The position numbers and the translations under genes are program-made. Source: Bradyrhizobium sp. MOS002 (GTDB lineage Bacteria; Pseudomonadota; Alphaproteobacteria; Rhizobiales; Xanthobacteraceae). Taken from it: a stretch of 64,000 nt of DNA. Each line of letters begins with the position of its first letter. The first letter of the stretch is position 1. The stretch lies in assembly GCF_003020115.1 (NCBI RefSeq), contig NZ_PYFX01000003.1, positions 124,001 through 188,000 on the forward strand. The letters run 5' to 3'. The notes beneath the pieces are model-generated. The model searched no databases and was not told the DNA's origin. It saw only the letters and a list, made by a program, of their open reading frames with translations. Positions 8,357 to 17,248 of the stretch are shown here, piece after piece.

Positions 8357-9066
8357 ACCCAGCGGCCAACGCGGCGCGTCTGCGAGTTGCCGACGATCAC
8401 CAATGTACGCATGTCGGCCATTTCAGGCGTCGCTTCGTTCAGCCTGACGGTCTCGATCTTTTCATCAGAGCCGCTGATCGCGCGCGCGAAGATCACGAGG
8501 CGCTCGCCGCAGCCGGCCTCGTTCAACACTGCCAGCGCTCGGCCAAATCCTTCCGGACGGCTCGCCGAGCGCGGGTTGTACATCGCAATCGCAAAATCGG
8601 CTTCCGCGGCGAGCCGCAGGCGCTTCTCGATCACCGTCCACGGCTTGAGATTGTCCGACAGGTTGATCGCACAGAAATCATGGCCGAGCGGCGCGCCGGC
8701 GCGCGCGGCAGCCGCCAGCATCGCAGTGACGCCGGGCAGCACCCGGATCGGCAGCTCCTGCCATTGCGGCGCCTGTTCGAGCGTCTCGAACACGGCGGAG
8801 GCCATCGCGAAGACGCCGGGGTCGCCGGAGGACACGATGACGACTTGCCCGCCTTCGGCCGCGCGCCGCAGCGCCTCGCTCGCGCGCTGCAGCTCTTCGC
8901 GATTGTCGGAGGGATGCAGCGTGAGTCCCGGTCGCGGCGGCACGCGCGCGACATAGGGCGCGTAGCCGAGAATGTCGGTCGCGGCGGCAAGCGCGGCGGA
9001 GACCTCGGGCGTCACCAGCGCATCGCTGCCCGGCCCGAGGCCTGCGATGGTCAGCGTGCCCGTCAT
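8332..9066 (-). CDS. cobJ: Precorrin-3B C17-methyltransferase
   Basis: CobJ (244 residues) methylates C17 of precorrin-3B and drives ring contraction to precorrin-4. Motifs include LTIAGLGPGSDALVTPEV, the CobJ-specific LGYAPYVARVPPRPG, VVIVSSGDPGVFAMASAV, HDFCAINLSDNLKPW, and MYNPRSASRPEGF. The ATG at 9066 overlaps the cobI stop as ATGA. It is the last gene of the riboswitch-controlled unit that starts with the DUF1636 gene. Its final 25 bp are shared with the end of cobK on the opposite strand. Confidence 0.95.
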   Translation of the reverse strand: MTGTLTIAGLGPGSDALVTPEVSAALAAATDILGYAPYVARVPPRPGLTLHPSDNREELQRASEALRRAAEGGQVVIVSSGDPGVFAMASAVFETLEQAPQWQELPIRVLPGVTAMLAAAARAGAPLGHDFCAINLSDNLKPWTVIEKRLRLAAEADFAIAMYNPRSASRPEGFGRALAVLNEAGCGERLVIFARAISGSDEKIETVRLNEATPEMADMRTLVIVGNSQTRRVGRWVYAPRQAR

Positions 9067-9794
9067 TCGGCGGCGTCCGGATGCCGGCCCTTGCCGTGCA
9101 CGAGCACGATCGCGAAATACGGGCAGTCGGCGGCATCGATCTCGGCGAGCCGCACCACGCGCTCGCCCGGCATGGTGCCGCGCTCGACCAGCCACGCGTC
9201 GTCCAGCCGTCCGGCGGACGCGAGCGCGCGGCGCACCTTTGCGAGATTGCGCCCGGTCTTCATGATCACGAGCGCATCGGAATCGCGCATGCGGCGTTCG
9301 AGCTCGTCCTCGGCGAGCGTGCCCATCAGCACCGTCGTCACGTCATCACCGAGCGCGATCGGCTGTCCGACGCCATTCCAGCAGCCGACCATGCCGGGAA
9401 TCCCGGCGATCACCTCGATCTCGACGCGGCCCTGCAGGCGCGTGTGCAGATGCATGAAGGAGCCGTAGAAGTAAGGATCGCCCTCGCAGAGCACGACGAC
9501 ATCGACCGCGCGCGCCAGCCGCGCCAGACGTTCCGACCATTCGTCGTAGAAGCCAGCCAGCAGCTGGACGTATTGGGGCGTGTCGAAGGCGATCTCGATG
9601 GTGACCGGATATTCCATCGGATATTCGGTGACGTCGGCAGCCAACATGCCCTCGACGATGCGGCGCGCCTGGCCGGGCCGGCCCTTCTTGCGGAAATAGG
9701 CGACATGCCTCGCGCCGCGTACCGTGCGATCGGCGCGCACGCTCATCATATCAGGGGCACCGGGGCCGAGACCACAGCAGATGATGCGTCCCAT
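9063..9794 (-). CDS. cobI: Precorrin-2 C20-methyltransferase
   Basis: CobI (243 residues) methylates C20 of precorrin-2 to give precorrin-3A. Its start IICCGLGPGAPDMMSVRADR carries the methylase glycine loop. AYFRKKGRPGQARRIVEGM, VVLCEGDPYFYGSFMHLH, VIAGIPGMVGCWNGVGQPIA and VIMKTGRNLAKVR are typical CobI blocks. The ATG at 9794 begins 2 bp after the cobH stop. The open frame continues to 10205 only as a shadow within cobH. Its stop overlaps the cobJ start by 4 bp. Confidence 0.95.
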   Translation of the reverse strand: MGRIICCGLGPGAPDMMSVRADRTVRGARHVAYFRKKGRPGQARRIVEGMLAADVTEYPMEYPVTIEIAFDTPQYVQLLAGFYDEWSERLARLARAVDVVVLCEGDPYFYGSFMHLHTRLQGRVEIEVIAGIPGMVGCWNGVGQPIALGDDVTTVLMGTLAEDELERRMRDSDALVIMKTGRNLAKVRRALASAGRLDDAWLVERGTMPGERVVRLAEIDAADCPYFAIVLVHGKGRHPDAAE

Positions 9795-9796
9795 CG

Positions 9797-10426
9797 CTAT
9801 TCGCTCCGGCTCGCCAGCGCGTTGACGGCGGCGACCGTGATCGCGGAACCGCCGAGGCGGCCCTCGACCGTGAGCGCCGGCACCGGCGGATCGGCCATCA
9901 GCGCAGCCTTGGATTCGGCCGCGCCGACAAAGCCGACGGGACAGCCGATGATCGCCGCGGGCCGCGGGCAGTCCCGGTTCTCCAGCATGTTGAGGAGATG
10001 AAACAACGCGGTCGGCGCGTTGCCGATCGCCACGATCGCGCCGTCGAGATGCGGCCGCCACAGTTCCAGAGCCGCAGCCGAACGGGTGTTGCGCATGGAC
10101 TGCGCGAGCGCGGGAACGGTCTCGTCGCCCAACGTACATACGACGGCGTTGGCCGCGGGAAGCCGCGCGCGCGTAATTCCTTCGGAGACCATGCGCGCGT
10201 CGCACAGGATCGGTGCGCCCTTCTGCAAAGCTGCGCGCGCAGCGACCGCCATACCTGATGTGAAGCGGATATGCGCCTCCAGGCCGACCATGCCGGCGGC
10301 ATGGATCATCCGCACCACCACCTGCTCCTCGTCCGGCGTGAAGCGCGCAAGATCGGCTTCGGCCCGGATGGTCGCAAAGGACTGCCGGTAGATCGCAGCG
10401 CCGTCGGTCTCGTACGAGTGCGGCAT
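9797..10426 (-). CDS. cobH: Precorrin-8X methylmutase
   Basis: CobH (209 residues) moves the C11 methyl group to C12, converting precorrin-8X to hydrogenobyrinic acid. The catalytic His is in VVRMIHAAGMVGLE. Other family blocks are CDARMVSEGITRARLP, VAIGNAPTALFHLL and AIIGCPVGFVGAAESK, all strongly conserved in CobH/CbiC. The ATG overlaps the cobG stop by one base (TGATG). The gene lies between cobG and cobI in the same coupled unit. Confidence 0.96.
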   Translation of the reverse strand: MPHSYETDGAAIYRQSFATIRAEADLARFTPDEEQVVVRMIHAAGMVGLEAHIRFTSGMAVAARAALQKGAPILCDARMVSEGITRARLPAANAVVCTLGDETVPALAQSMRNTRSAAALELWRPHLDGAIVAIGNAPTALFHLLNMLENRDCPRPAAIIGCPVGFVGAAESKAALMADPPVPALTVEGRLGGSAITVAAVNALASRSE

Positions 10427-11589
10427 CAGTGCCCTCCCATCAGGATGGAGGGATCTCCGACGATGTCATCGCGGTTCAGTCCCCGCAGGATGGGCTCATC
10501 GCGTGTCGACCCACCGCGCACGAGGTCGAAGCCCGCGCCGGTCGCGACCAGAGTGATGGCGGCCGGACCGGAATGGGCGCAGCCCTTGGCACAGCCGGAG
10601 ACGTGTAACCGTGCGGCCGCGCCGATGTTCGGGGCCAGGGCCGCGGCAAGGCCGCGGGTATCGGCATGCGCCTCGCGACAGCGTGGCGCACCGCTGCAGG
10701 CGATGACGCGCAGCGCAGGGTCGTAGGGTTCGGTGATCAGGCCTGCTGCGCTCGGCATCGCGCGCTTGCCTTCGCTCAAAACCATCCGCCATGGCGTCAT
10801 GCGCAGCGCATGTCCGCAACCGGCGAACTGGTTGAGCGTCGCATGCGCCATCTGTCCGAAGGCGACCCCGACCATCGCGCCTTGCGAATAGAGGCCGGGC
10901 CGCGCCGCAGCCATGATCGGCGCCGGCTCGGCTTCGCCGCGCAATGACGCCGGCAGGACTGCACCGGCGGCAAGATGCGCCGCCATCCGCCCTCGCCCAC
11001 CCCTGGCGCCGCCTGAGATCACGAACCAGTTGGCGAATGCGAGAGCGGTGGTCACGGCCTCGCCACGCGCGACGGAGCGGCCGCATTTGTCGCCATCAGC
11101 CCGCACCAGCAGTCCGCCGGAACGATCGCGCTCGATCCGCACATCCGCGGAATCGCCCGCAAGCACGCGTGAGGTCCCGTCATCGATGGCGAAGCCGAAC
11201 TTGGTTGGAAGTTCGAGCTGGCTGTCGACGAGCGCCTCCTCGAGCTCGGCTGCGAGCGATTGGGTCGCGTCGCCGGCACGCCAGAACGGCGTCACGAGGA
11301 TGTTGCGACGGGATTCGGTCTCAGCATCCTGGTCGAGCAGCGCCAGTTGCGAAAGGCCGTCGAGCAGCAGCCTGTGGCTGGTCTCGTTGACGCCCCTGAT
11401 CTGGAGATTGGCCCGGCTGGTCACGTCGATCAAGCCGTTGCCATGGCGTTCGGCGAGATGGGCCAGTCCGGAGATCTGGGCCGCATCGAGCCGTCCGCCG
11501 AACGGACGCACGCGGACCACGAGCCCGTCGCCCGATTGCATCGGGCGCAGCGCGCCGGGACACCAGCCCTTGACCACCGAAGCGCTCAT
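10426..11589 (-). CDS. cobG: Precorrin-3B synthase (oxygen-dependent)
   Basis: CobG (387 residues) is a [4Fe-4S] enzyme that uses O2 to hydroxylate C20 of precorrin-3A and form a gamma-lactone, preparing ring contraction. It has the ferredoxin-like repeats of nitrite/sulfite reductases (GRLDAAQISGLAHLAERHG, then LIDVTSRANLQIRGV). The iron-sulfur Cys residues lie in ACSGAPRCREAH and HVSGCAKGCAHSG. It is shorter than the characterised P. denitrificans enzyme, as is common. Its presence instead of CobZ/CbiG marks the classical aerobic route. The start overlaps the cobN stop as ATGA. Confidence 0.93.
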   Translation of the reverse strand: MSASVVKGWCPGALRPMQSGDGLVVRVRPFGGRLDAAQISGLAHLAERHGNGLIDVTSRANLQIRGVNETSHRLLLDGLSQLALLDQDAETESRRNILVTPFWRAGDATQSLAAELEEALVDSQLELPTKFGFAIDDGTSRVLAGDSADVRIERDRSGGLLVRADGDKCGRSVARGEAVTTALAFANWFVISGGARGGRGRMAAHLAAGAVLPASLRGEAEPAPIMAAARPGLYSQGAMVGVAFGQMAHATLNQFAGCGHALRMTPWRMVLSEGKRAMPSAAGLITEPYDPALRVIACSGAPRCREAHADTRGLAAALAPNIGAAARLHVSGCAKGCAHSGPAAITLVATGAGFDLVRGGSTRDEPILRGLNRDDIVGDPSILMGGH

Positions 11590-14500
11590 GACGCCTCCCG
11601 CAGCGCCGCCGCGATCGAATTGCGGCGCGTTCGCCAGAGCGAGGCCTCATGCAGGCGCGTGAAACACGTCTCCATCGCGGCGAGGGCCGCCGGATTTTCG
11701 CGGGCCATGAAGGCGCGGACGTCGTCATGGCCGAGCGTCGCATCGTAGTAGAGGTCGAACAGATGCGGCGGCACCGCGCCGGCCAGATGCGCGAAGGCGG
11801 CCATGTGCTCGAGCGTTGCGGTGATCTCGGCGGCTCCGCGAAAACCGTGGCGCATCATGCCGGCAATCCAGGCCGGATTGGCCGCGCGCGCGCGGACGAC
11901 ACGGGAGATTTCCTCGGTCAGCGTACGCGCATGCGGCTGCTCGGGGCGCGTCGCATCGAGATGATAGAGCGATGGCGCTGCCGCGCCGAGATGTGCCGCG
12001 GCGGCCGCAATGCCGGCTTCATGCGCGGCATAGTCGGCGGCGAGCAGAAGATCGGTTTCCGGCAAATCCTGCACGTGCACGAAAGCATCGGCGGATGCGA
12101 GCCGCTTCTCGATACCGGCACGATCGAGTTTGATTTCGCCGTCGGCCGAGAACGCCCATGACGATGCCGAGAGCCACGCTTCGCCGGCGGCTTCGCGCGT
12201 CTCGGGCGTAAAGGCGTCCGGGATTGCCGAGAGACCCACGCCGTATTGTCCGGGACGCGGCGCGAACACGCGCGAGGTGCGATGGCGATATGGATTTTCG
12301 TCGCCCTCGTCCTCGCGGGCCGACAGCGCCTCGGCTGCCGCCTCGAACAATTGCGCAAGGCCCGAGAAGACGTCGCGAAACAGACCCGAGACGCGCAGCG
12401 TGACGTCGATGCGGGGCCGGCCAAGCTCGGCAGGTGCGATGATGTCGTAGCCGGTCACACGGCCGGAAGCGTGATCCCAGCGCGGTGCGAGGCCAGCCAG
12501 ATGCAGCGCCATGGCAAATTCTTCGCCCGCTGTGCGCATCGTCGCCGAGCCCCAGAGGTCGACGACGAGGCCCTTCGGCCAGTCGCCGTGATCCTGCAGA
12601 TGACGACGGAGCAATTCTTCGGCAAGCTTGATGCCTTGCGCATGCGCCGACGGCGTCGGCACCGCGCGCGGATCGACGGCAAAGAGATTGCGTCCCGTGG
12701 GCAGCACGTCCTGGCGGCCGCGATAGGGTGAGCCTGACGGCCCCGGCGCGACGCGCCGTCCTGCAAGCGCCGCCCGCAAAGCGTCGCGTTCCGCGTCACC
12801 GCAGGCGCCACGGCCGAACACGTGCAGGCCGTCGCCGAACTGGCTTTCCTTGAGATCGCAGACGAAGCGGTCGATCCGCGGGATCGCTTCGGCGGGCGCG
12901 GCCGCTGCATCGAGACCAAGATCGTCCTCAAGACCGGCAGCACGCGCCTCGTCGCGGATCGCGGAGATCAGACGCTGGCGGCGGGCGGGATCGAGGCCAT
13001 CGGCCGTCGAGTACTCGTCGAGGAGCTGTTCCAGCCTGCGCAGCCCGTCTGGCACCGCCGATGCTGCAAGCTGCGGCGGCAGATGGCCGATCGTGACAGC
13101 ACCCAGGCGCCGCTTGGCCTGCGCGGCCTCGCCGGGGTCGTTGACGATGAAGGGATAGATGACGGGCAGATCGCCGATCAGGGCTTCCGGCCAGCACGCC
13201 TTCGACAGCGCCACGGATTTTCCGGGCAGCCATTCCAGCGTGCCGTGCGCGCCCATGTGCACAACGGCATCGCAGCCCTGCCCTCGGAGCCAGAGATAGA
13301 ACGCGAGATAGGCGTGGCCCGGCGTGCGGGCGAGATCGTGATAGTCGGCATCGCGCGTGGTCGCATCGCCGCGCTCCGGCTGAACCGCGATGATCGACCG
13401 GCCACATTGAATCGCGGCGAAATGGAACGCGCCGTCGCGACAGCCCGGATCGTTCTCCGGCGCGCCCCAGGCTTGCGCGAGATCATCCTGCAAGGATTGC
13501 GGAAGGCGCGAGAGCGCAGCGCGGTAATCGGCAACGCTCCAGCTCAAGGTCTGCTTGAGCAGCGTCTCGCCGAGTCCGTGGACCGGCGCGACATCGAAGC
13601 CGGCCTCCGCGAGGTCCGACACGAGGGCCTCAACTGAGGCGAGCGCATCGAGACCGACCGCATGCGCGATCTGATGCGGGCGGCCCGGATAGTTGGAGAG
13701 CACGAGTGCCATCCACTTTTCGGCGGCCGGCTTCTCCACAAGGCGCCGCCAGGCCGCAACGCGCGCGGCGACGGCCTTCACGCGCTCCTCGTCGGGCCGG
13801 TGTGCCAGATGCGAAAATTGCAAATCGGGATCGCGCATCGCGGCCGATTTGAAGCTGACCACGCCCGCAAACAGGCGGCCGTCGACCTCGGGCAGCACCA
13901 CATGCATCGCGAGGTCGCCGGGCGACAGGCCGCGGAGCGAGCTCGCCCAGTCTTCGCGCCGGGCCGTGGAGAGTGCGACCTGGAACACCGGGCAGGATGC
14001 GGCATCGAACGGCGTCGTGCCGTCGTCGCCCATCGCCGAGAACGCCGTCGCATTGACGATCGCGGCCGGTGGATTTTGAGCAAGATACGTGCGCAACCAA
14101 TCCGCAACGCCTGGAGCCTTCAGCGAGGTGATGAAGAAACCGTGCGCATCAAACCCCTTCTCACGCAGTGCGGCGATCAGGGCATCGACCGGGCCGGTGT
14201 CGGCAGCGGTGAGATAGGAGCGATAGAAGGCCACGAGCGCGCGTGGCCTGCCCTCGCCCGACGCCGGCGCGGCAATGACACCGCGCGCCGGATCGTAAAA
14301 GCCCGTCTCGGGCACGGTCATCTCGCCGATAACAGGTCCCGCATAGAGGCCCGAGGCCAACGCAAGCTGCGCGATCGCGGCTTGCGATGCGACGGGCCCG
14401 CCGGTGTCGCAGAGCACCTTGAGCCGCCGCAGTGTCGAGACCGGCAAGGTCGAATACGCATCCAGACGCGTATCGTCGCGGCCGTCGGCCGGCAGCACGG

Positions 14501-14834
14501 CCAGCACGATGCCGCGCTCCTTTGCCAGTTGCTGCAGGGCCGCGAGTCCATACGACCAGTAGGATTCCCCGCCGATCAGACGCACGAGAATGCCGCGCGC
14601 CTGCGCAAGCGTGCGCTCGATATAGGTGTCGACCGAGAGCGGGTGACGGAGTTCTGCGAGATTGACGAGCCGCAGCGACGGCAGGCTGTCGCGGCCACGG
14701 CGCCAGCCGGCCGCGAACGCCGCCAGATCGGAATCCGAATACGAGAGCACCACGAGATCGGCCGGGCCCTGGCCGATGTCCCTTGGTATCGCGGTCTCCT
14801 CGAGACCGCGGCTCTCGCGGAAGACGACGTGCAT
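11586..14834 (-). CDS. cobN: Cobaltochelatase subunit CobN
   Basis: CobN (1082 residues) is the large, hydrogenobyrinate-diamide-binding subunit of the ATP-dependent cobaltochelatase CobNST. Family blocks visible are ALVAFYRSYL near residue 200, VVHMGAHGTLEWLPGKSVALS in the centre, GRNLFAVDPRAVPT, VVDLWGSATMRTAGEE, and MMRHGFRGAAEITATLEH near the C-terminus. It is some 190 residues shorter than the 1275-residue P. denitrificans CobN, although the frame is intact and both ends look family-like. It overlaps cobW by one base and cobG by four. The partner AAA+ subunits CobS and CobT are not in this window. Confidence 0.95.
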   Translation of the reverse strand: MHVVFRESRGLEETAIPRDIGQGPADLVVLSYSDSDLAAFAAGWRRGRDSLPSLRLVNLAELRHPLSVDTYIERTLAQARGILVRLIGGESYWSYGLAALQQLAKERGIVLAVLPADGRDDTRLDAYSTLPVSTLRRLKVLCDTGGPVASQAAIAQLALASGLYAGPVIGEMTVPETGFYDPARGVIAAPASGEGRPRALVAFYRSYLTAADTGPVDALIAALREKGFDAHGFFITSLKAPGVADWLRTYLAQNPPAAIVNATAFSAMGDDGTTPFDAASCPVFQVALSTARREDWASSLRGLSPGDLAMHVVLPEVDGRLFAGVVSFKSAAMRDPDLQFSHLAHRPDEERVKAVAARVAAWRRLVEKPAAEKWMALVLSNYPGRPHQIAHAVGLDALASVEALVSDLAEAGFDVAPVHGLGETLLKQTLSWSVADYRAALSRLPQSLQDDLAQAWGAPENDPGCRDGAFHFAAIQCGRSIIAVQPERGDATTRDADYHDLARTPGHAYLAFYLWLRGQGCDAVVHMGAHGTLEWLPGKSVALSKACWPEALIGDLPVIYPFIVNDPGEAAQAKRRLGAVTIGHLPPQLAASAVPDGLRRLEQLLDEYSTADGLDPARRQRLISAIRDEARAAGLEDDLGLDAAAAPAEAIPRIDRFVCDLKESQFGDGLHVFGRGACGDAERDALRAALAGRRVAPGPSGSPYRGRQDVLPTGRNLFAVDPRAVPTPSAHAQGIKLAEELLRRHLQDHGDWPKGLVVDLWGSATMRTAGEEFAMALHLAGLAPRWDHASGRVTGYDIIAPAELGRPRIDVTLRVSGLFRDVFSGLAQLFEAAAEALSAREDEGDENPYRHRTSRVFAPRPGQYGVGLSAIPDAFTPETREAAGEAWLSASSWAFSADGEIKLDRAGIEKRLASADAFVHVQDLPETDLLLAADYAAHEAGIAAAAAHLGAAAPSLYHLDATRPEQPHARTLTEEISRVVRARAANPAWIAGMMRHGFRGAAEITATLEHMAAFAHLAGAVPPHLFDLYYDATLGHDDVRAFMARENPAALAAMETCFTRLHEASLWRTRRNSIAAALREAS

Positions 14835-15868
14835 CAGACACCAAGTCCCACTTTGATCGCGGCCTCGTCGATATCGCCGTGCTCGCCGATCACGACCAGC
14901 TTTGATTGCCTCGCACCCGCGCCCCAGGGTTTGTCGAACTGGTGGCGCACGCGCTCGCCAACCGCTTGCAGCAAGAGGCGCATCGGCTTGCCTTCCACCG
15001 CGATGTAACCCTTGACGCGCAGCACGTTTTGCTCGCGTGCCAGTCGCTGAACGGATTCAACCAGCGCGTCGATATCGGTGACCTCGGGAAGGTCGATCAC
15101 GACGGAGGCAAAATCGTCGTGCTCGTGATCCTCCTCGCCGTCGTGATGCGAGGGACGCGCGGCGAGATCGTTCTCGGCGGCAGCGCCGAGGCCGAGGATG
15201 AGGCGCGCGTCGATCGCACCGTCGGTGATCGCCAGCATGGGCACCCGGCGTGACATCTCGGCGGTGATCGCCGTCTTGGCGGCTTCAATGCCCGCGCTGC
15301 CGGCAAGATCTGCCTTGGTCAGCAGCACGATGTCGGCGCAGGCGATCTGGTCCTCAAACACTTCCGACAGCGGCGTCTCATGGTCGAGACTCCCGTCCGC
15401 CGCGCGCTGCGCCTCGACGGCGTCAGGGTCGGGCGCGAAACGGCCGGCGGCGACGGCTTCGGCGTCGGCCAGCGCGATCACGCCATCGACCGTGATACGC
15501 GAACGGATCTCCGGCCAGTCGAACGCCTTCAGCAGCGGCTTGGGCAGCGCCAGGCCCGAGGTCTCGATCAGGATGTGATCGGGCTTGACGGCCCGCGACA
15601 GCAACTTCTCCATGGTCGGAATGAAATCGTCGGCGACGGTGCAGCAGATGCAGCCATTGGCGAGCTCGATGATGTTCTCTTCCGGGCAATTCGCATCGGC
15701 GCAGGATTTCAAAATCTCGCCATCGACGCCCTCGCTGCCGAACTCGTTGACGAGGACCGCGAGCTTCTTGCCGTTGGCGTTGGCAAGCAGATGCTGGATC
15801 AGCGTTGTCTTGCCGGAACCGAGAAAGCCCGTGACGACCGTGACCGGGACTTTTGCGAGCGAATTCAT
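14834..15868 (-). CDS. cobW: CobW-family metal GTPase
   Basis: This 344-residue G3E GTPase has a Walker A motif (VTGFLGSGKTTLIQHLLA), the CxCC metal-binding site in ANGCICCTVADDF, a switch region ILIETSGLALPKPLL, and the guanine-specificity motif TKADL. A His/Asp/Glu-rich stretch HHDGEEDHEHDD sits before the C-terminal CobW_C domain. In the COG0523 family such proteins are metallochaperones. CobW is proposed to deliver Co(II) to the CobNST chelatase. Start choice: the ATG at 15868 overlaps the DUF1636 stop (ATGA), and the upstream frame is a shadow. It lies directly ahead of cobN, which fits this role. Confidence 0.94.
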   Translation of the reverse strand: MNSLAKVPVTVVTGFLGSGKTTLIQHLLANANGKKLAVLVNEFGSEGVDGEILKSCADANCPEENIIELANGCICCTVADDFIPTMEKLLSRAVKPDHILIETSGLALPKPLLKAFDWPEIRSRITVDGVIALADAEAVAAGRFAPDPDAVEAQRAADGSLDHETPLSEVFEDQIACADIVLLTKADLAGSAGIEAAKTAITAEMSRRVPMLAITDGAIDARLILGLGAAAENDLAARPSHHDGEEDHEHDDFASVVIDLPEVTDIDALVESVQRLAREQNVLRVKGYIAVEGKPMRLLLQAVGERVRHQFDKPWGAGARQSKLVVIGEHGDIDEAAIKVGLGV

Positions 15869-16248
15869 TCGGCGGCCTCCGGCACGACGGCCAAGGGGGG
15901 AATGGGGGGAATGCGGGCAAGCGATTGCTTGCGGAAAATCTCCGGGCGGCTGCGCCAGGGTACGAGGCCATCGGGGGCGGCCGCATAGGCCGCGGCGCCC
16001 GCGACCACGTCGTTCGCATGCGCATCCGACAGACGGCCATAGACATAGGACCAGCGGCCGGGCGCGCTGAGCGCGACCGAGCAACCTTGGTTGCATGCCG
16101 ACAGGCATTCGACGGGAACCACGCTGACGCCATCTGGCACGCCGGCCTCGAGGATCGCGCCATGCAGGCGCTGGCCCGGCGTCGTCTCGCCCTCGCCAAG
16201 CGTCTGGCCGGCGCGGCAGGTGATGCAAACATGAAGTGTGACGGTCAT
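15865..16248 (-). CDS. DUF1636 putative metal-binding protein
   Basis: A 127-residue protein beginning VTLHVCITCRAGQ, with a second pair of cysteines in VECLSACNQGCSVAL. The CxxC and CxxxCxxxC pattern resembles a thioredoxin-like [2Fe-2S] ferredoxin fold. The DUF1636 family is typically found beside cobW in alphaproteobacteria, and its function is unknown. It is the first gene after the riboswitch at 16350-16550, with GGAAGA upstream of the ATG at 16248 as a possible ribosome site. A role in cobalt handling or in electron supply to CobG is an inference from context. Confidence 0.85.
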   Translation of the reverse strand: MTVTLHVCITCRAGQTLGEGETTPGQRLHGAILEAGVPDGVSVVPVECLSACNQGCSVALSAPGRWSYVYGRLSDAHANDVVAGAAAYAAAPDGLVPWRSRPEIFRKQSLARIPPIPPLAVVPEAAE

Positions 16249-16349
16249 CGCTTCTTCCAGAATAAACAGCGGGAAGCGAAGAGGCCCACGAACCGTTCTT
16301 GCGAAGGCCCGTTTCCCCGTCGCGGAACACCCCGTCCGCCGGTCCAAAA

Positions 16350-16550
16350 TCGTCCGCGCTGGCAGGTCTCCCGGCTTCCGGAGCAGGGTTTCCCCTTCGA
16401 TCCCCGCCTTCCCGATCCCCCAGGGGATCAGTGGCTTCGGGCATCTCTCCGGTCACGGTCGCGGGGGCGGCTGCATTTTGGAACCAAATCTTGCCGATTC
16501 GGACCCTATCGCATTCCCTCTTCGCCTGTCGTAGGACAGGAACCAACGCG
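16350..16550 (-). promoter_or_regulatory. Cobalamin riboswitch upstream of DUF1636-cobW-cobN-cobGHIJ
   Basis: Minus-strand aptamer elements appear in order: GAGGGAATGCGATAGGG near 16510-16522, the core CAGCCGCCCCCGCGACCGTG (complement of about 16454-16473), and the B12 box AAGCCGGGAGACCTGCC (complement of 16361-16377). About 100 nt separate the B12 box from the first start codon, enough for an expression platform. It probably represses the seven-gene unit when adenosylcobalamin is plentiful. Ends are approximate. Confidence 0.94.
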
Positions 16551-16555
16551 GGGTC

Positions 16556-16584
16556 ACCATTTGCCCCCGACCGCCTCTTGTCAA
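16556..16584 (-). promoter_or_regulatory. Candidate sigma-70 promoter for the second riboswitch
   Basis: A perfect -35 hexamer TTGACA (complement of 16579-16584) is followed after 17 bp by AATGGT (16556-16561), a weak -10. A transcript from here would begin near 16549, exactly at the 5' edge of the riboswitch. The position supports it more than the -10 match does. Confidence 0.5.
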
Positions 16585-16602
16585 GCCGAAGGACCCCGTC
16601 CG

Positions 16603-17238
16603 ATGACGTCAGAACCGGATACCCAGACGGCCGACGAAACCGACGCCCGCCACGCCTCGAAAATGGCGAAGAAGAAGGTCGCCCGCGACAAGATCATGGC
16701 GACCAAGAGCGGCGAAAAGGGCCTCATCATCGTCCACACCGGCGCAGGCAAGGGCAAGTCCTCCTCGGCCTTCGGCATGATCGTCCGCTGCGTCGCCCAC
16801 GGCTTCCCCTGCGCGGTCGTGCAGTTCATCAAGGGCGCCTGGGATACCGGCGAACGCCGCATGCTCACCGGCCATTTCGGCGACCTCTGCCAGTTCCACG
16901 CCATGGGCGAAGGCTTTACCTGGGAGACGCAGGACCGCGCCCGCGACATCGCGGCCGCGCGCGCCGGCTGGGAGAAGGCCAAGGAGCTGATCCTCGACCA
17001 GAATCTCCGCATGGTCGTGCTCGACGAGATCAACATCGCGCTGCGCTACGACTATCTCGACATCGCCGAAGTCGTCGATTTCCTGGTGACCTCGAAGCCG
17101 CCGATGACGCATGTCGTGCTCACCGGCCGCAACGCCAAGGACGAGCTGATCGAGATCGCCGATCTCGTCACCGAGATGACGCTGGTCAAGCATCCTTTCC
17201 GCTCCGGCATCAAGGCGCAAGCCGGCGTCGAGTTCTAA
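16603..17238 (+). CDS. cobO: Cob(I)yrinic acid a,c-diamide adenosyltransferase
   Basis: CobO (211 residues) transfers the adenosyl group from ATP to cob(I)yrinic acid a,c-diamide, making the upper ligand. It carries the P-loop [62 protein letters not shown] and [22 protein letters not shown], all CobO/BtuR hallmarks. The N-terminal 45 residues are a Lys-rich extension. It is transcribed divergently from the DUF1636 unit, with 50-odd bases between the riboswitch promoter region and its ATG. cobQ follows after 10 bp. Confidence 0.96.
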   Translation: MTSEPDTQTADETDARHASKMAKKKVARDKIMATKSGEKGLIIVHTGAGKGKSSSAFGMIVRCVAHGFPCAVVQFIKGAWDTGERRMLTGHFGDLCQFHAMGEGFTWETQDRARDIAAARAGWEKAKELILDQNLRMVVLDEINIALRYDYLDIAEVVDFLVTSKPPMTHVVLTGRNAKDELIEIADLVTEMTLVKHPFRSGIKAQAGVEF

Positions 17239-17248
17239 GACACTCGCG

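Noticed and set aside
14834..15868. CobW as a zinc chaperone of the ZigA type
   Set aside because: No Zur-like site is seen, and the gene is locked between DUF1636 and cobN behind a cobalamin riboswitch, so a cobalt role is preferred.
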